Assembly: GCA_965249045.1 (NCBI GenBank)
Contig: OZ252213.1
Location: forward strand, 1,302,001 to 1,366,000
DNA from: Nemesobacter sp965249045
GTDB taxonomy: Bacteria > Desulfobacterota_D > UBA1144 > Nemesobacterales > Nemesobacteraceae
Length of the DNA stretch: 64,000 bases
Reading direction: 5' to 3'
Position 1 is the first letter of the stretch. The number at the start of each line of letters is the position of its first letter. The notes below the pieces were generated by a model. The model had not been told where the DNA came from and ran no database searches. It saw nothing but the letters and a program-made list of their open reading frames with translations. This document shows, in pieces, positions 24,900-32,949 of the stretch. The translations under genes and the position numbers were made by a program.

Positions 24900-27413
24900 G
24901 TGTTGGCGCTGCTGATGACGTTTCTGGCTGTTTCTCCGGAGTCCCGGGCTCAGTCCTCTGACGACACGCACGCGGGCGCACGCGATTTCGGGGACATCAC
25001 CTCGCTCACAGGCCCCCGCTTTCCCCGGGGCAGGCTGGACGGCGAGGGGGACCAGGTTGACTACTACCGGTTCACGCTGGCGGAGGCGAAACGGGTCGTC
25101 CTCGGCCTGCGGCAGCAGGATGCGGATGCCGACATGTTCCTTGAAGATGCCGACGGCAACGAGCTGTACGGCAGCACGGCCTCCGGGACGGACAACGAGG
25201 TGATCGCGGGGACGCTGCTTGCGGGGACGTACTACGTGCGGGTCGAGTCGCAGGAGGCGGGCGTCAACGCGCACGTGTTCCGCTATGGAGTCTCGGCGCC
25301 GGATGTGGGTGCGCTGGCCGCCCTGCAGGAGCAGCAGGGCACCCCTGAGACTGTCTCTGAACCCGACGGTGAGGATCTTTCCGACGACACTCGCGCGGGC
25401 GCGACCGATTTCGGGGACATCACCTTGCTCACGGGCCCCCGCTTTCCCCGGGGTACGCTGAACGGCGAGGGGGACCAGGTCGACTACTACCGGTTCACGC
25501 TGACGGAGGCGAAGCGGGTCGTCCTCGGCCTGCGACAGCAGGATGCGGATGCCGACATGTTCCTTGAAGATTCCGACGGCGACGAGCTGTACGGCAGCAC
25601 GGCCTCCGGGACGGACAACGAGGTGATCGCGGGGACGCTGCTTGCGGGGACGTACTACGTGCGGGTCGAGTCGCAGGAGACGGGCGTCAACGCGCACGTG
25701 TTCCGCTATGGAGTCTCGGCACCGGATGAGGACGCGCTGGCCGCCCTGCAGGCGGAGCAGGGCACCCCTGAGACTGTCTCGGAGCCCGACGGTGAGGATC
25801 TTTCCACGGATACGTCCACGGACGAGGCTGACACGGGCGGGGAGCAGGACACCCCGAAGACCGTCTCTGAGCCAGACGGTGAGGATTTTTCCGCGGATAC
25901 GTCCACGGACGGGCGGGTTGCGGTCGGCGGTACGGCCAGGGGCGAGATCGAGAGCGAGGGCGACCGCGACTGGTTCGGGGTCGAGCTTGTGGCGGGGGCG
26001 ACCTATACGGTGGACCTTCGGGGCAAATGGAAGGGCGACGGCACGCTCGTCGACCCCTATCTTCGGGGCATCCACGATGCCGACGGCAATCTGATTGCGG
26101 ATACGACGAACGACGACGGTGGTTTGGTCCTGAACAGCCGCGTGACGTTCACGGCGACCGAGAGCGGTACCCACTACATCGCGGCAGGCGCCCATGGCAG
26201 CCGCCAGGGCACCTACACGCTTGAGGTGGCGGAGGTATCGCCGGTCATGCGGGTGAGCGACGCCACCGCGACCGAGGGAGACGACTCGTCGATGGAGTTC
26301 CACGTGACTCTTGACCGGGCATCGGCGGAGACCGTGACGGTGAACTACGCGACGGTCGACGGCACCGCCGAGGCCGGCCTTGACTATGAGCAAAGCTCCG
26401 GCACCTTGACCTTCGCCCCGGGTGAGACGGAGGAGATCATCGAGGTGACGGTGCTCGACGATTCGTACGAGGACAGCGGCGAGACGTTCCGGGTCGTGCT
26501 GAGCGATGTCTCTGGCGCGCGGCTTGGCGATGACGAGGGGGTCGGCACGATCCACAACACCGATCCCGTGACAAATGTGGACGAGACCGACGGGGACGGC
26601 GACATAGCCGGCAGTACCTCGACTAGAGGCTGGGTGCTGGTCGGCGGCGGCCCGGCGTCGGGCGATGTCAGGGGCCACAGCAGAAGCGCAGGCGGTCGAA
26701 AAGACCGCGACTGGTACAGGGTGGCGCTTGATGCCGGCACGACCTACCGGATCGATATTTATGGGCAGCAGAGTTCCGGCAGCAGGGATAGGTTTTTCTA
26801 CCTGAGGGGCATCTACCATGCGCAAGGATGGATAATTGACCAGACAAGCGATTGGAGAAGCGGCCCGGGCGGGAACCCCCGCCTCTACTTCACCCCGGAG
26901 GACAGCGGCGACTACTACATTTCCGTGACCCTGTGGAGTCATGGGGGAGCGGGGAGGGACATGACACGCCACTACCGGCTCACGGTTGTGGAGGATAGCC
27001 CTGACGATGATGACTATGCGGACGACGACACGACCACCGGCACGGTCACGGTGGACGGCCCGGCGGCGGCCGGCGAAGTCACCTATGCGCACGACCGGGA
27101 CTGGTTCGCGGTTGCATTGACCGCGGGCACCAGCTACGAGGTCCTGCTCAGGCGGGGCGGCTCGGACCCGCTGGCTACTCCCCTTCTTACCGGCATCCAC
27201 GATGCCGACGGGAACTTCATTCCCGGCACGCGGAATTTCGGCGCGATACAGGAGCAGTTCCGGTATAGGATTAGTAGCCTCAACCGCGGCAGCTCCCGTC
27301 TATACACCAGCCGTGTCGAATTCACCCCGGACAGCACCGGGACGTACTATATCTCCGCCTCGGCCCACGCCAGCACTACCGGAAGCTACGAGGTCGAGGT
27401 CAATACGATGTAG
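24900..27413 (+). CDS. Secreted repetitive protein with PPC-type and Calx-beta domains
   Basis: The frame encodes 837 residues from a GTG. It begins with a hydrophobic stretch (VLALLMTFLAVSPESRAQ) that looks like the core and cleavage region of a signal peptide. Two near-identical 141-residue units follow, with beta-rich PPC-like blocks such as YYRFTLAEAKRVVLGLRQ. A third PPC-like domain (about 345-440) comes next, then a Calx-beta domain (about 445-560, with ATATEGDDSSMEFHVTLDR). Two more PPC-like domains end at SYEVEVNTM. No enzyme domain or membrane anchor is visible, so it is probably a surface or matrix protein. The gene is much more GC-rich than its neighbours. The start is uncertain: the signal peptide lacks a positively charged n-region in this frame, and two upstream starts lie one base out of frame. 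Confidence 0.75.
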   Translation: MLALLMTFLAVSPESRAQSSDDTHAGARDFGDITSLTGPRFPRGRLDGEGDQVDYYRFTLAEAKRVVLGLRQQDADADMFLEDADGNELYGSTASGTDNEVIAGTLLAGTYYVRVESQEAGVNAHVFRYGVSAPDVGALAALQEQQGTPETVSEPDGEDLSDDTRAGATDFGDITLLTGPRFPRGTLNGEGDQVDYYRFTLTEAKRVVLGLRQQDADADMFLEDSDGDELYGSTASGTDNEVIAGTLLAGTYYVRVESQETGVNAHVFRYGVSAPDEDALAALQAEQGTPETVSEPDGEDLSTDTSTDEADTGGEQDTPKTVSEPDGEDFSADTSTDGRVAVGGTARGEIESEGDRDWFGVELVAGATYTVDLRGKWKGDGTLVDPYLRGIHDADGNLIADTTNDDGGLVLNSRVTFTATESGTHYIAAGAHGSRQGTYTLEVAEVSPVMRVSDATATEGDDSSMEFHVTLDRASAETVTVNYATVDGTAEAGLDYEQSSGTLTFAPGETEEIIEVTVLDDSYEDSGETFRVVLSDVSGARLGDDEGVGTIHNTDPVTNVDETDGDGDIAGSTSTRGWVLVGGGPASGDVRGHSRSAGGRKDRDWYRVALDAGTTYRIDIYGQQSSGSRDRFFYLRGIYHAQGWIIDQTSDWRSGPGGNPRLYFTPEDSGDYYISVTLWSHGGAGRDMTRHYRLTVVEDSPDDDDYADDDTTTGTVTVDGPAAAGEVTYAHDRDWFAVALTAGTSYEVLLRRGGSDPLATPLLTGIHDADGNFIPGTRNFGAIQEQFRYRISSLNRGSSRLYTSRVEFTPDSTGTYYISASAHASTTGSYEVEVNTM
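24958..25803 (+). repeat. Tandem duplication of 423 bp inside the exoprotein gene
   Basis: Two units, 24958-25380 and 25381-25803, are offset by 423 bp (141 codons) and nearly identical over long runs. A short third echo (TVSEPDGEDF) occurs at about 25861. The repeat is long enough to allow copy-number change by recombination. Confidence 0.85.
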
Positions 27414-27429
27414 GCGGGGCGAAGACGAG

Positions 27430-27475
27430 CAACGGCGCCCGGACGATTGTGCCGGGCGCCGTTGGCCGCGTTTTT
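27430..27475 (+). terminator. Rho-independent-like terminator after the exoprotein gene
   Basis: CAACGGCGCCCGG (27430-27442) pairs perfectly with CCGGGCGCCGTTG (27452-27464) around a 9-nt loop. After GCCGCG comes TTTTT. It begins 17 nt after the stop codon. Confidence 0.75.
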
Positions 27476-27733
27476 GTGCCTGATGATGGGGCTGCTCGAC
27501 TACTTCCACGTCGGGGTGTTTGGGGGGTTCTTACGGAACTTCATGAGCCGGCGAAGTCCGCAGCTATTTTCTTGTAATTATCACCGCAACCCGGTTCAGT
27601 TCCACGGGTTAACCCCGGGTTCCCTGGCGGAACCGACTACTGTTATGTCAACAAACAGCTTTTGCTGATAAATGAACTCGGACCGTGGAAGTATTCAGGG
27701 AAAGCAGCTTCTTTGGCAACAAATTGTCCGAAG

Positions 27734-27761
27734 TTGACAATGCAGGGAGAAGATGTAGACT
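27734..27761 (+). promoter_or_regulatory. Probable sigma-70 promoter for rpsT
   Basis: TTGACA (27734-27739), a 16-nt spacer and TAGACT (27756-27761) lie 34 nt before the rpsT start. The rest of the gap from 27476 holds nothing recognisable. Confidence 0.5.
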
Positions 27762-27794
27762 CTAATCTTCATTTTTAAACCCCGGAGGATTTTT

Positions 27795-28076
27795 ATGGGC
27801 CTTAGAAAAAAATCGGCGCAGAAAGAACATCGCCAGAGCCTGAAAAGACGAGAGAGAAACAGGTTCGTGACATCCACTCTTAAGACTAAGCTCAAGCGTT
27901 ACTCAGAAGCTCTTGAGGGTGAGGATATGGAGAAATCGCAGACCCTTCTCAAAGAACTGGTCTCCCTTACTGACAAGGCCGCCACAAAAGGGGTTATCCA
28001 CAAGAAAAAAGCATCAAGATACGTATCGAGGTTCTCAAAGAAGCTTTCAGACCTCAGCCAAGGCGCCAGTTCCTAG
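27795..28076 (+). CDS. rpsT: 30S ribosomal protein S20
   Basis: S20 is a small basic protein that binds 16S rRNA early in 30S assembly. The 93 residues show the family pattern: KKSAQKEHRQSLKRRERNRF at the N-terminus, then LKTKLKRYSEALEG, and the conserved C-terminal block DKAATKGVIHKKKASRYVSR. CGGAGGA precedes the ATG. It converges with holA, overlapping its 3' end by 4 nt. Confidence 0.95.
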   Translation: MGLRKKSAQKEHRQSLKRRERNRFVTSTLKTKLKRYSEALEGEDMEKSQTLLKELVSLTDKAATKGVIHKKKASRYVSRFSKKLSDLSQGASS

Positions 28077-29035
28077 GCTCTCCGCGCGCAGATCCCCAGA
28101 AGAAGTTTCTCAAGAAGTATGTAATTGTTCCCGGAACTGTTCTTGATTCCGTAGTCCGTTTGTTCTATAAGACCCAGTATCCTGCCCAGGTCGTTTTCCC
28201 TGAAATTACGCACGCTTTTTTTGAGGTAAAAGACGGCTCCGCGGGATGTCCTGATAGCCTTCGCGATCCCTTCGTCCGATTTTCCTTCCCGCAGAAACTG
28301 CGAGACTTTGAATATCTGGCGGAACCTCCAGGCTATCATGTAGAGAATGGAGAGGGGATCCTCCCTGTTTCTCTCAAGTTCCCGCAGTATTCTGAGAGAG
28401 CCGCTGAGATCCCTGTTTGAAAGCGCGGTTGAAAGGGAGAATACATTCTCCGTACTCTGTTTTTCCATAAGCCCCCTTAAATCCTTCTCGCCTATGGTTT
28501 TTTTCCTGTCCACGTAGAGGGATATCTTCTCAAGTTCGTTCCTGATAAGGTTCATATCCTCGCCGAGCATGCTTTTTATGAAACCGACCGCTCCGGGGGC
28601 AAGAGCTAACCCTAGTTTTTCCGCAAGGCGTCTTATTTCCCGGTCAATAGTCCTGCCGCTGTCAAGGTCAACGAGTTTTATGCTCTTTGCGGGTTTCACT
28701 TTGCCTCTCCGAGACCCCTGGGAGAGCAGAACCAGTACGGAAACAGAAGCCGGAGCCGCGGCGTATTTATTCAGAAGATCAAGATCATCTTTCCCGAGAT
28801 CGTCGTATCCCTTCACCACGATCAGTTTTCTCTCGTGAAACATGGGGAGGGTCCGCGCGTCCTCGACTATTTCTAAGAGGGACACCTCGTCGAGGTTTTT
28901 GCTTTCAAAGAGCAGCTTCGGGGAGTTTGCCGAGAGCTTTTTTTTCAGTCCTTCGACGAACTCCTCGATCAGAAGAGAATGGGAGCTTTTAAGTACCGAA
29001 ACAGGATGGATGTCAATGCTTTTCTCTGAAGACAT
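28073..29035 (-). CDS. holA: DNA polymerase III delta subunit
   Basis: HolA is the clamp-loader subunit that opens the beta clamp. The 320-residue protein has the AAA+-like fold without a P-loop: LFESKNLDEVSLLEIVEDAR, then LPMFHERKLIVVKGYDDLG, and IKSMLGEDMNLIRNELEKIS. The C-terminal helical collar contains DPLSILYMIAWRFRQIFKV and is complete. holA next to rpsT, on the opposite strand, is seen in many proteobacteria. GGAGG lies upstream of the start. Confidence 0.9.
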   Translation of the reverse strand: MSSEKSIDIHPVSVLKSSHSLLIEEFVEGLKKKLSANSPKLLFESKNLDEVSLLEIVEDARTLPMFHERKLIVVKGYDDLGKDDLDLLNKYAAAPASVSVLVLLSQGSRRGKVKPAKSIKLVDLDSGRTIDREIRRLAEKLGLALAPGAVGFIKSMLGEDMNLIRNELEKISLYVDRKKTIGEKDLRGLMEKQSTENVFSLSTALSNRDLSGSLRILRELERNREDPLSILYMIAWRFRQIFKVSQFLREGKSDEGIAKAIRTSRGAVFYLKKSVRNFRENDLGRILGLIEQTDYGIKNSSGNNYILLEKLLLGICARRA

Positions 29036-29079
29036 AAACTGTTTTTCCTCCTGAGCCGAAGCGGCCTGCGGGCGGAGCG

Positions 29080-29499
29080 TTACCGGCCGCTTATTTCAAG
29101 CTCGCTGAAGAAATATCCTATTTCGTAGGCGGCCGCTTCCTGTGAATCTGACCCGTGCACTATGTTTTTTTCTATCCCTGACGCAAAATCCTTTCTTATG
29201 GTTCCGGGTTCCGCTTCCTCCGGGTTCGTGGCGCCCATGATTGCCCTCACCCTGGAGATTGCCCCGTCCCCCTCAAGAACCATTACTACGCACGGTCCCG
29301 AGGACATGAAGTCCGTAAGGCTTGAAAAAAAAGGTCTTTCCCTGTGTACCTGGTAGAACCCTTCGGCCTGTGTTTTTGAGAGGTGTATCATCTTGAGGGC
29401 GACTATGCTCATTCCCTTCTCTTCGAACCTTCGCAGGACTTCGCCGACGAGGTTTCCCCCGACGCCGTCAGGTTTTACTATTGATAGTGTTCTTTCCAT
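29080..29499 (-). CDS. ndk: Nucleoside diphosphate kinase
   Basis: Ndk balances nucleoside triphosphates by moving the gamma phosphate through a phospho-histidine. The 139 residues begin MERTLSIVKPDGVGGNLVGE, and the active-site histidine lies in NIVHGSDSQEAA near residue 115. GATNPEEAEPGTIR is the conserved nucleotide-binding loop. It lies upstream of holA on the same strand with a 44-nt gap and may be cotranscribed with it. Confidence 0.96.
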   Translation of the reverse strand: MERTLSIVKPDGVGGNLVGEVLRRFEEKGMSIVALKMIHLSKTQAEGFYQVHRERPFFSSLTDFMSSGPCVVMVLEGDGAISRVRAIMGATNPEEAEPGTIRKDFASGIEKNIVHGSDSQEAAAYEIGYFFSELEISGR

Positions 29500-29604
29500 T
29501 TCTTGCCTCCATGTGTATACGGTTGGGAATGACTGTCTGATTTTTCGCTTCGCGGCGGGATTTAAAACGGATTGCGCCGCTTCAAGGGGAGTTCGCTGCG
29601 GTAT

Positions 29605-30036
29605 CTAGTATTCCTTTTTAAGTTTCTCCACGAGGTTTTTTCTTCTTCTAAGGCTTTTTATTCTCAAATATACCTTGTGCTTAAGATCAAGGGTGATCGG
29701 CAGGCCGAATTCCTTGCTTACCATTTCACAGAGTTTTTTTCCTTTAGTGCCGGGTTCCCGGGAGACTGCGTTGCTTATAAAAGCTCTGATTTTCCTTTTC
29801 TGGTTGCCCTCTACTTTGTCCAGGATCCCGTCTCTTTGCGGAGCGGCAAGTTTTTTCAGATAGGCGACCACCTCGCCCCGGGTAGGTTCGTTGTCGCCGG
29901 GTTTCGTCTTCTCTATCGCTATTCTTATAAATTCACTTATGGATATCTTTTTTTCCACGCAGCTTGAGCATACGTAATCGTAGTCACTTTCGGGAAGCCT
30001 GAAACTCAGAAGCTTGTCTTTTAGCTCGGGAACCAT
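29605..30036 (-). CDS. Uncharacterised small protein with ribbon-helix-helix-like N-terminus
   Basis: I do not recognise this 143-residue protein. The N-terminal part, SFRLPESDYDYVCSSCVEKK followed by ISISEFIRIAIEKT, resembles the beta strand and helices of a ribbon-helix-helix repressor. The rest is charged and helical, with a basic end (IKSLRRRKNLVEKLKKEY) that suggests nucleic-acid binding. It stands alone upstream of ndk. Codon use looks like its neighbours, and the opposite frame encodes nothing better. Confidence 0.6.
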   Translation of the reverse strand: MVPELKDKLLSFRLPESDYDYVCSSCVEKKISISEFIRIAIEKTKPGDNEPTRGEVVAYLKKLAAPQRDGILDKVEGNQKRKIRAFISNAVSREPGTKGKKLCEMVSKEFGLPITLDLKHKVYLRIKSLRRRKNLVEKLKKEY

Positions 30037-30339
30037 AATTTGCTCTAGACCGGATTGCGGTTGTTAAGCACGGAATCTGTGTCGGTAAATCCCGCAACCG
30101 GTTTTGGAACTAGATTCTAATTATTAGGGTCTAAAGAATCAAGAGTTTGTTATCACGTGGTGTTAAGAAGATGTTGGGGTTGCGTTCTGGCGTCGGTCGG
30201 TTTTCTAGGGTATTCTCGTGCCGTTTAGCCGTAATTGCTCTAGGACAGCCGCTTAGATATCCGGTCTGTTGAAAGGAATTGCGCTTCGGACCAAAAAATC
30301 CGGATTCCCCTGGAAGCAAAACAAAAGCGCGGTCTGATT
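30037..30339. other. Intergenic stretch of about 300 bp, no feature recognised
   Basis: This is a divergent region between the small RHH-like gene and the metalloprotease gene. I see no RNA gene, clear promoter pair or repeat. It should contain promoters for both directions. Confidence 0.4.
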
Positions 30340-31956
30340 ATGAGGGCGAATTTGAGGTTACCCGTCATTAAGCGAAGCTTGGCGGCTGGATTTTCCATAG
30401 GGGTTCTTTTTTTCCTGCTGACCGTTTTCCCCGCGGTTCCATACTGCGGCGCGGTTACAATCGAGGCGCTGTACGTTGACGCTCCGGGAACCGGGTTTAA
30501 TGATAGGACCAGGTTAACAGAAGAGAAAAGGGCGCTGCTAGGCGATAACGGCAATAACGCGGGTACGCTCGGGCAGGCGAGAAGAAACGCTTTCGAGCAC
30601 GCCGCCAGTTTGCTTGAAAGCAGGTTCCCGGGCCCAAATATCATCCGGGTTGAGGCGTCGTTCATATCTTTTGAAGATGAAACCACGATCGCGTCTACTG
30701 GTATGCGGCGGATTATAAGTTTCGGTCCCAGAGAACTTCTGCACATAGGGTATCCGCCGGCGCTTGCGGAGAGAATAAGAGGAGAAAAACTTATAGACGA
30801 ATCAGCGCCTCATTTTATCGTGGGATTTTCCAGGAATTTAAACTTCTATTACGGTCTTCGCGGGGAAGCGCCGCCATCTTCCATAGATTTTGTTACCCTC
30901 GCCCTACATGAGATTATTCACGGGCTTGGGTTTCATTCTTCTCTGAAGGAAGATGGTTCTTTTCCCAGCGAGAGGCTTAATGTAACGGGTGAAACTCGGA
31001 GTTTTTCACTCGATATAGAGCAATGGCAAAGGATTTACGATGTGCAGATGTATTCTGAGGGAGACGGTGAATTAATCGTCGATCTTGAACCGCAGCGAAG
31101 AGAGCAGGCCGTTACTTCGGGTACCGGTCTTTTGTGGGACGGAACTGTGCGGCCGGGGAAAGAAAATTCATGCAGCTACGGCCAGCGCATGGCCGAGCTT
31201 AAATCCGCCGGCGTAGCTTCAGACGGAAAACCTCGTCTTCACGCTCCCCCGGCTTTTGAAGGGGGAAGTTCCATTACCCATGTTCATACGGATGCGGAGG
31301 ATATCATGGAATATCTTTATCCGTTCCCAAGAGACATGGACCTGAGTTTTGGAATGCTAAAGGACATGGGCTGGGAAATTGATGATAACGACTTTCCTCC
31401 GTCTTGCGTACCGACGGGAATAAGCGTCACGCCGACTTCGGGGCTTGTGACCACGGAAGGGGGCGGGGTTGCGACATTTGCGGTGAAGCTTGACTCAGAG
31501 CCGATGAGCGACGTTATAATTCCCCTGCGCAGCAGTGAACCGCAGGAAGGGGTGGCCGATACCGCTGCGCTTGAGTTCACACCCGAGAACTGGGCCGCGG
31601 CGCAGGAGGTAACGGTGACCGGCGTTAATGATACAGAAGAAGACGGGCCGAAGCGCTACGTTATCGCTCTTGAGAGGGTGGAGAGCCGGGACAGGTTTTA
31701 TGACGGTTTTAACCCGGACGACGTGTCAGTGACGAACCAGGACAATGACCCGGAGCCGGAGACTGCTCCGCCAAGTGAACCCGCGCCGCAGCCAGATCAG
31801 GAGATGGCACAAGACGGGGAGGAGAGTGGAGGATGTGCTCTCGCCATGGAGAAGCGGATGCGAAATACTCCTGAGAATACGGTGCTTAACCTGTTCTTGA
31901 TCGCCGCGTTCCTGTTCTCTGCTACCTTGCGGAAAAGCCCGCTCAAGGAAAAGTAA
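30340..31956 (+). CDS. Secreted zinc metalloprotease-like protein with Calx-beta-like domain and C-terminal sorting signal
   Basis: The N-terminus has a signal peptide (RLPVIKRSLAAGFSIGVLFF...VPYCGA, cleavage near residue 38). ALHEIIHGLGFHS (188-200) is a zinc-protease motif: H190, E191 and H194 fit HExxH. G197 fits the metzincin pattern, but the third histidine is at 199 instead of 200. A beta-rich domain (about 360-475) with VTGVNDTEEDGPKRYVIALE resembles Calx-beta-like repeats. The C-terminus has SGGCALA (496-502), a hydrophobic helix (about 514-529) and a basic tail (LRKSPLKEK). This is the layout of CTERM sorting signals such as those cut by exosortase-like or MrtJ-like enzymes. The substrate is unknown. 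No sortase-like gene is in the window. Confidence 0.72.
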   Translation: MRANLRLPVIKRSLAAGFSIGVLFFLLTVFPAVPYCGAVTIEALYVDAPGTGFNDRTRLTEEKRALLGDNGNNAGTLGQARRNAFEHAASLLESRFPGPNIIRVEASFISFEDETTIASTGMRRIISFGPRELLHIGYPPALAERIRGEKLIDESAPHFIVGFSRNLNFYYGLRGEAPPSSIDFVTLALHEIIHGLGFHSSLKEDGSFPSERLNVTGETRSFSLDIEQWQRIYDVQMYSEGDGELIVDLEPQRREQAVTSGTGLLWDGTVRPGKENSCSYGQRMAELKSAGVASDGKPRLHAPPAFEGGSSITHVHTDAEDIMEYLYPFPRDMDLSFGMLKDMGWEIDDNDFPPSCVPTGISVTPTSGLVTTEGGGVATFAVKLDSEPMSDVIIPLRSSEPQEGVADTAALEFTPENWAAAQEVTVTGVNDTEEDGPKRYVIALERVESRDRFYDGFNPDDVSVTNQDNDPEPETAPPSEPAPQPDQEMAQDGEESGGCALAMEKRMRNTPENTVLNLFLIAAFLFSATLRKSPLKEK

Positions 31957-32052
31957 CATTCCCAGCTTTTCTAATTATGGCAACAACTAGGCAAGCTCTC
32001 CGTTTCTCAGGATTACCGTATAACCGGCAAAAAGTATTCTCTCTCAGCAATG

Positions 32053-32082
32053 TGGACAATCCCTGTTTTCGTGCTGTATAAT
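32053..32082 (+). promoter_or_regulatory. Probable sigma-70 promoter before cysC
   Basis: TGGACA (32053-32058), an 18-nt spacer and a perfect TATAAT (32077-32082) lie about 120 nt upstream of the cysC start. Confidence 0.5.
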
Positions 32083-32202
32083 GTTGCTCCAGAGGCTTTT
32101 AGAGGAAAAAGGAATTAGCGCGAAAAGTTTGACTGTCTTTAGTTGCTTTTCCTCATCTTTTTTAAATCATATCCGCATCTTACAATCTTGGAGGCAGCAG
32201 AA

Positions 32203-32805
32203 ATGGAAAGGTTTGTTATTCCCCATCAGCATGAAATAACTAAAGAGGACAGAAGAAGACTCAATGGTCACGGTTCTTTGATTCTCTGGTTTACGGGACT
32301 TCCCAGTTCGGGAAAGTCCACTCTTGCCAATGAACTCGAAAAGGAACTTATACAGGGCGGCCATCGCACCTACATACTGGACGGAGATAATGTAAGAATG
32401 GGTCTCTGCAAGGATCTTGGTTTTTCCGCCGAGGACCGCGAGGAGAACATAAGAAGAATAGGAGAGGTATCGAAGCTCTTCATGGACGCGGGCGTTATCG
32501 TGCTCTCCGCTTTTGTTTCTCCTTACCTCGCCGACCGTGACGCCATAAGGGAGCTTGTTGAGGAAGGGGAATTCGTAGAAGTGTTCGTCAGCTGTTCCGT
32601 TGAGCAGTGCGAGCAGCGAGACGTTAAGGGGCTTTACAAGAAAGCGAGAGAGGGGGTTATAAAGGGATTTACTGGAATTGACGATCCCTACGAAGAGCCT
32701 TCAGACCCTGAAATCGTAGTTGACACGGAGAAGTTTTCAATCGAGGAGTGCCGCCAGCAGATACTCGATTATCTGACCGGGCGCGATATAGTAACCATGG
32801 GATAA
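32203..32805 (+). CDS. cysC: Adenylylsulfate kinase
   Basis: CysC phosphorylates adenylylsulfate (APS) to PAPS in sulfate activation. From the ATG at 32203, with GGAGG 9 nt upstream, it has 200 residues. The P-loop is WFTGLPSSGKSTLANELE (about 29-46), followed by the substrate block LDGDNVRMGLCKDLGFSAED and VSPYLADRDAIREL. FTGIDDPYEEPSDPEIVVDT is the conserved C-terminal block. The longer frame from 32143 adds 20 residues with no homology. No ATP sulfurylase or PAPS reductase lies nearby, so PAPS could serve sulfation rather than cysteine synthesis. Confidence 0.92.
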   Translation: MERFVIPHQHEITKEDRRRLNGHGSLILWFTGLPSSGKSTLANELEKELIQGGHRTYILDGDNVRMGLCKDLGFSAEDREENIRRIGEVSKLFMDAGVIVLSAFVSPYLADRDAIRELVEEGEFVEVFVSCSVEQCEQRDVKGLYKKAREGVIKGFTGIDDPYEEPSDPEIVVDTEKFSIEECRQQILDYLTGRDIVTMG

Positions 32806-32949
32806 GGAGAACCCCAACGCCTCTGTCTTGCCGACGAGGCGGATTTCCCGTTTATCGAGCGTCGCCCGGTTTTTCCGTAGCCGCTTCTTTAGATTTGCGG
32901 TTATAAAGCATATAATAAGATTTTATTAAAGTTTTTTGAAGAAACACGG

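Noticed and set aside
24888..27200. 770-codon open frame on the minus strand opposite the exoprotein gene
   Set aside because: Shadow caused by high GC at codon position three; the plus-strand product has clear PPC and Calx-beta domains.
27447..27668. 73-codon frame after the exoprotein gene
   Set aside because: It begins inside the terminator hairpin and has no family likeness or ribosome-binding site.
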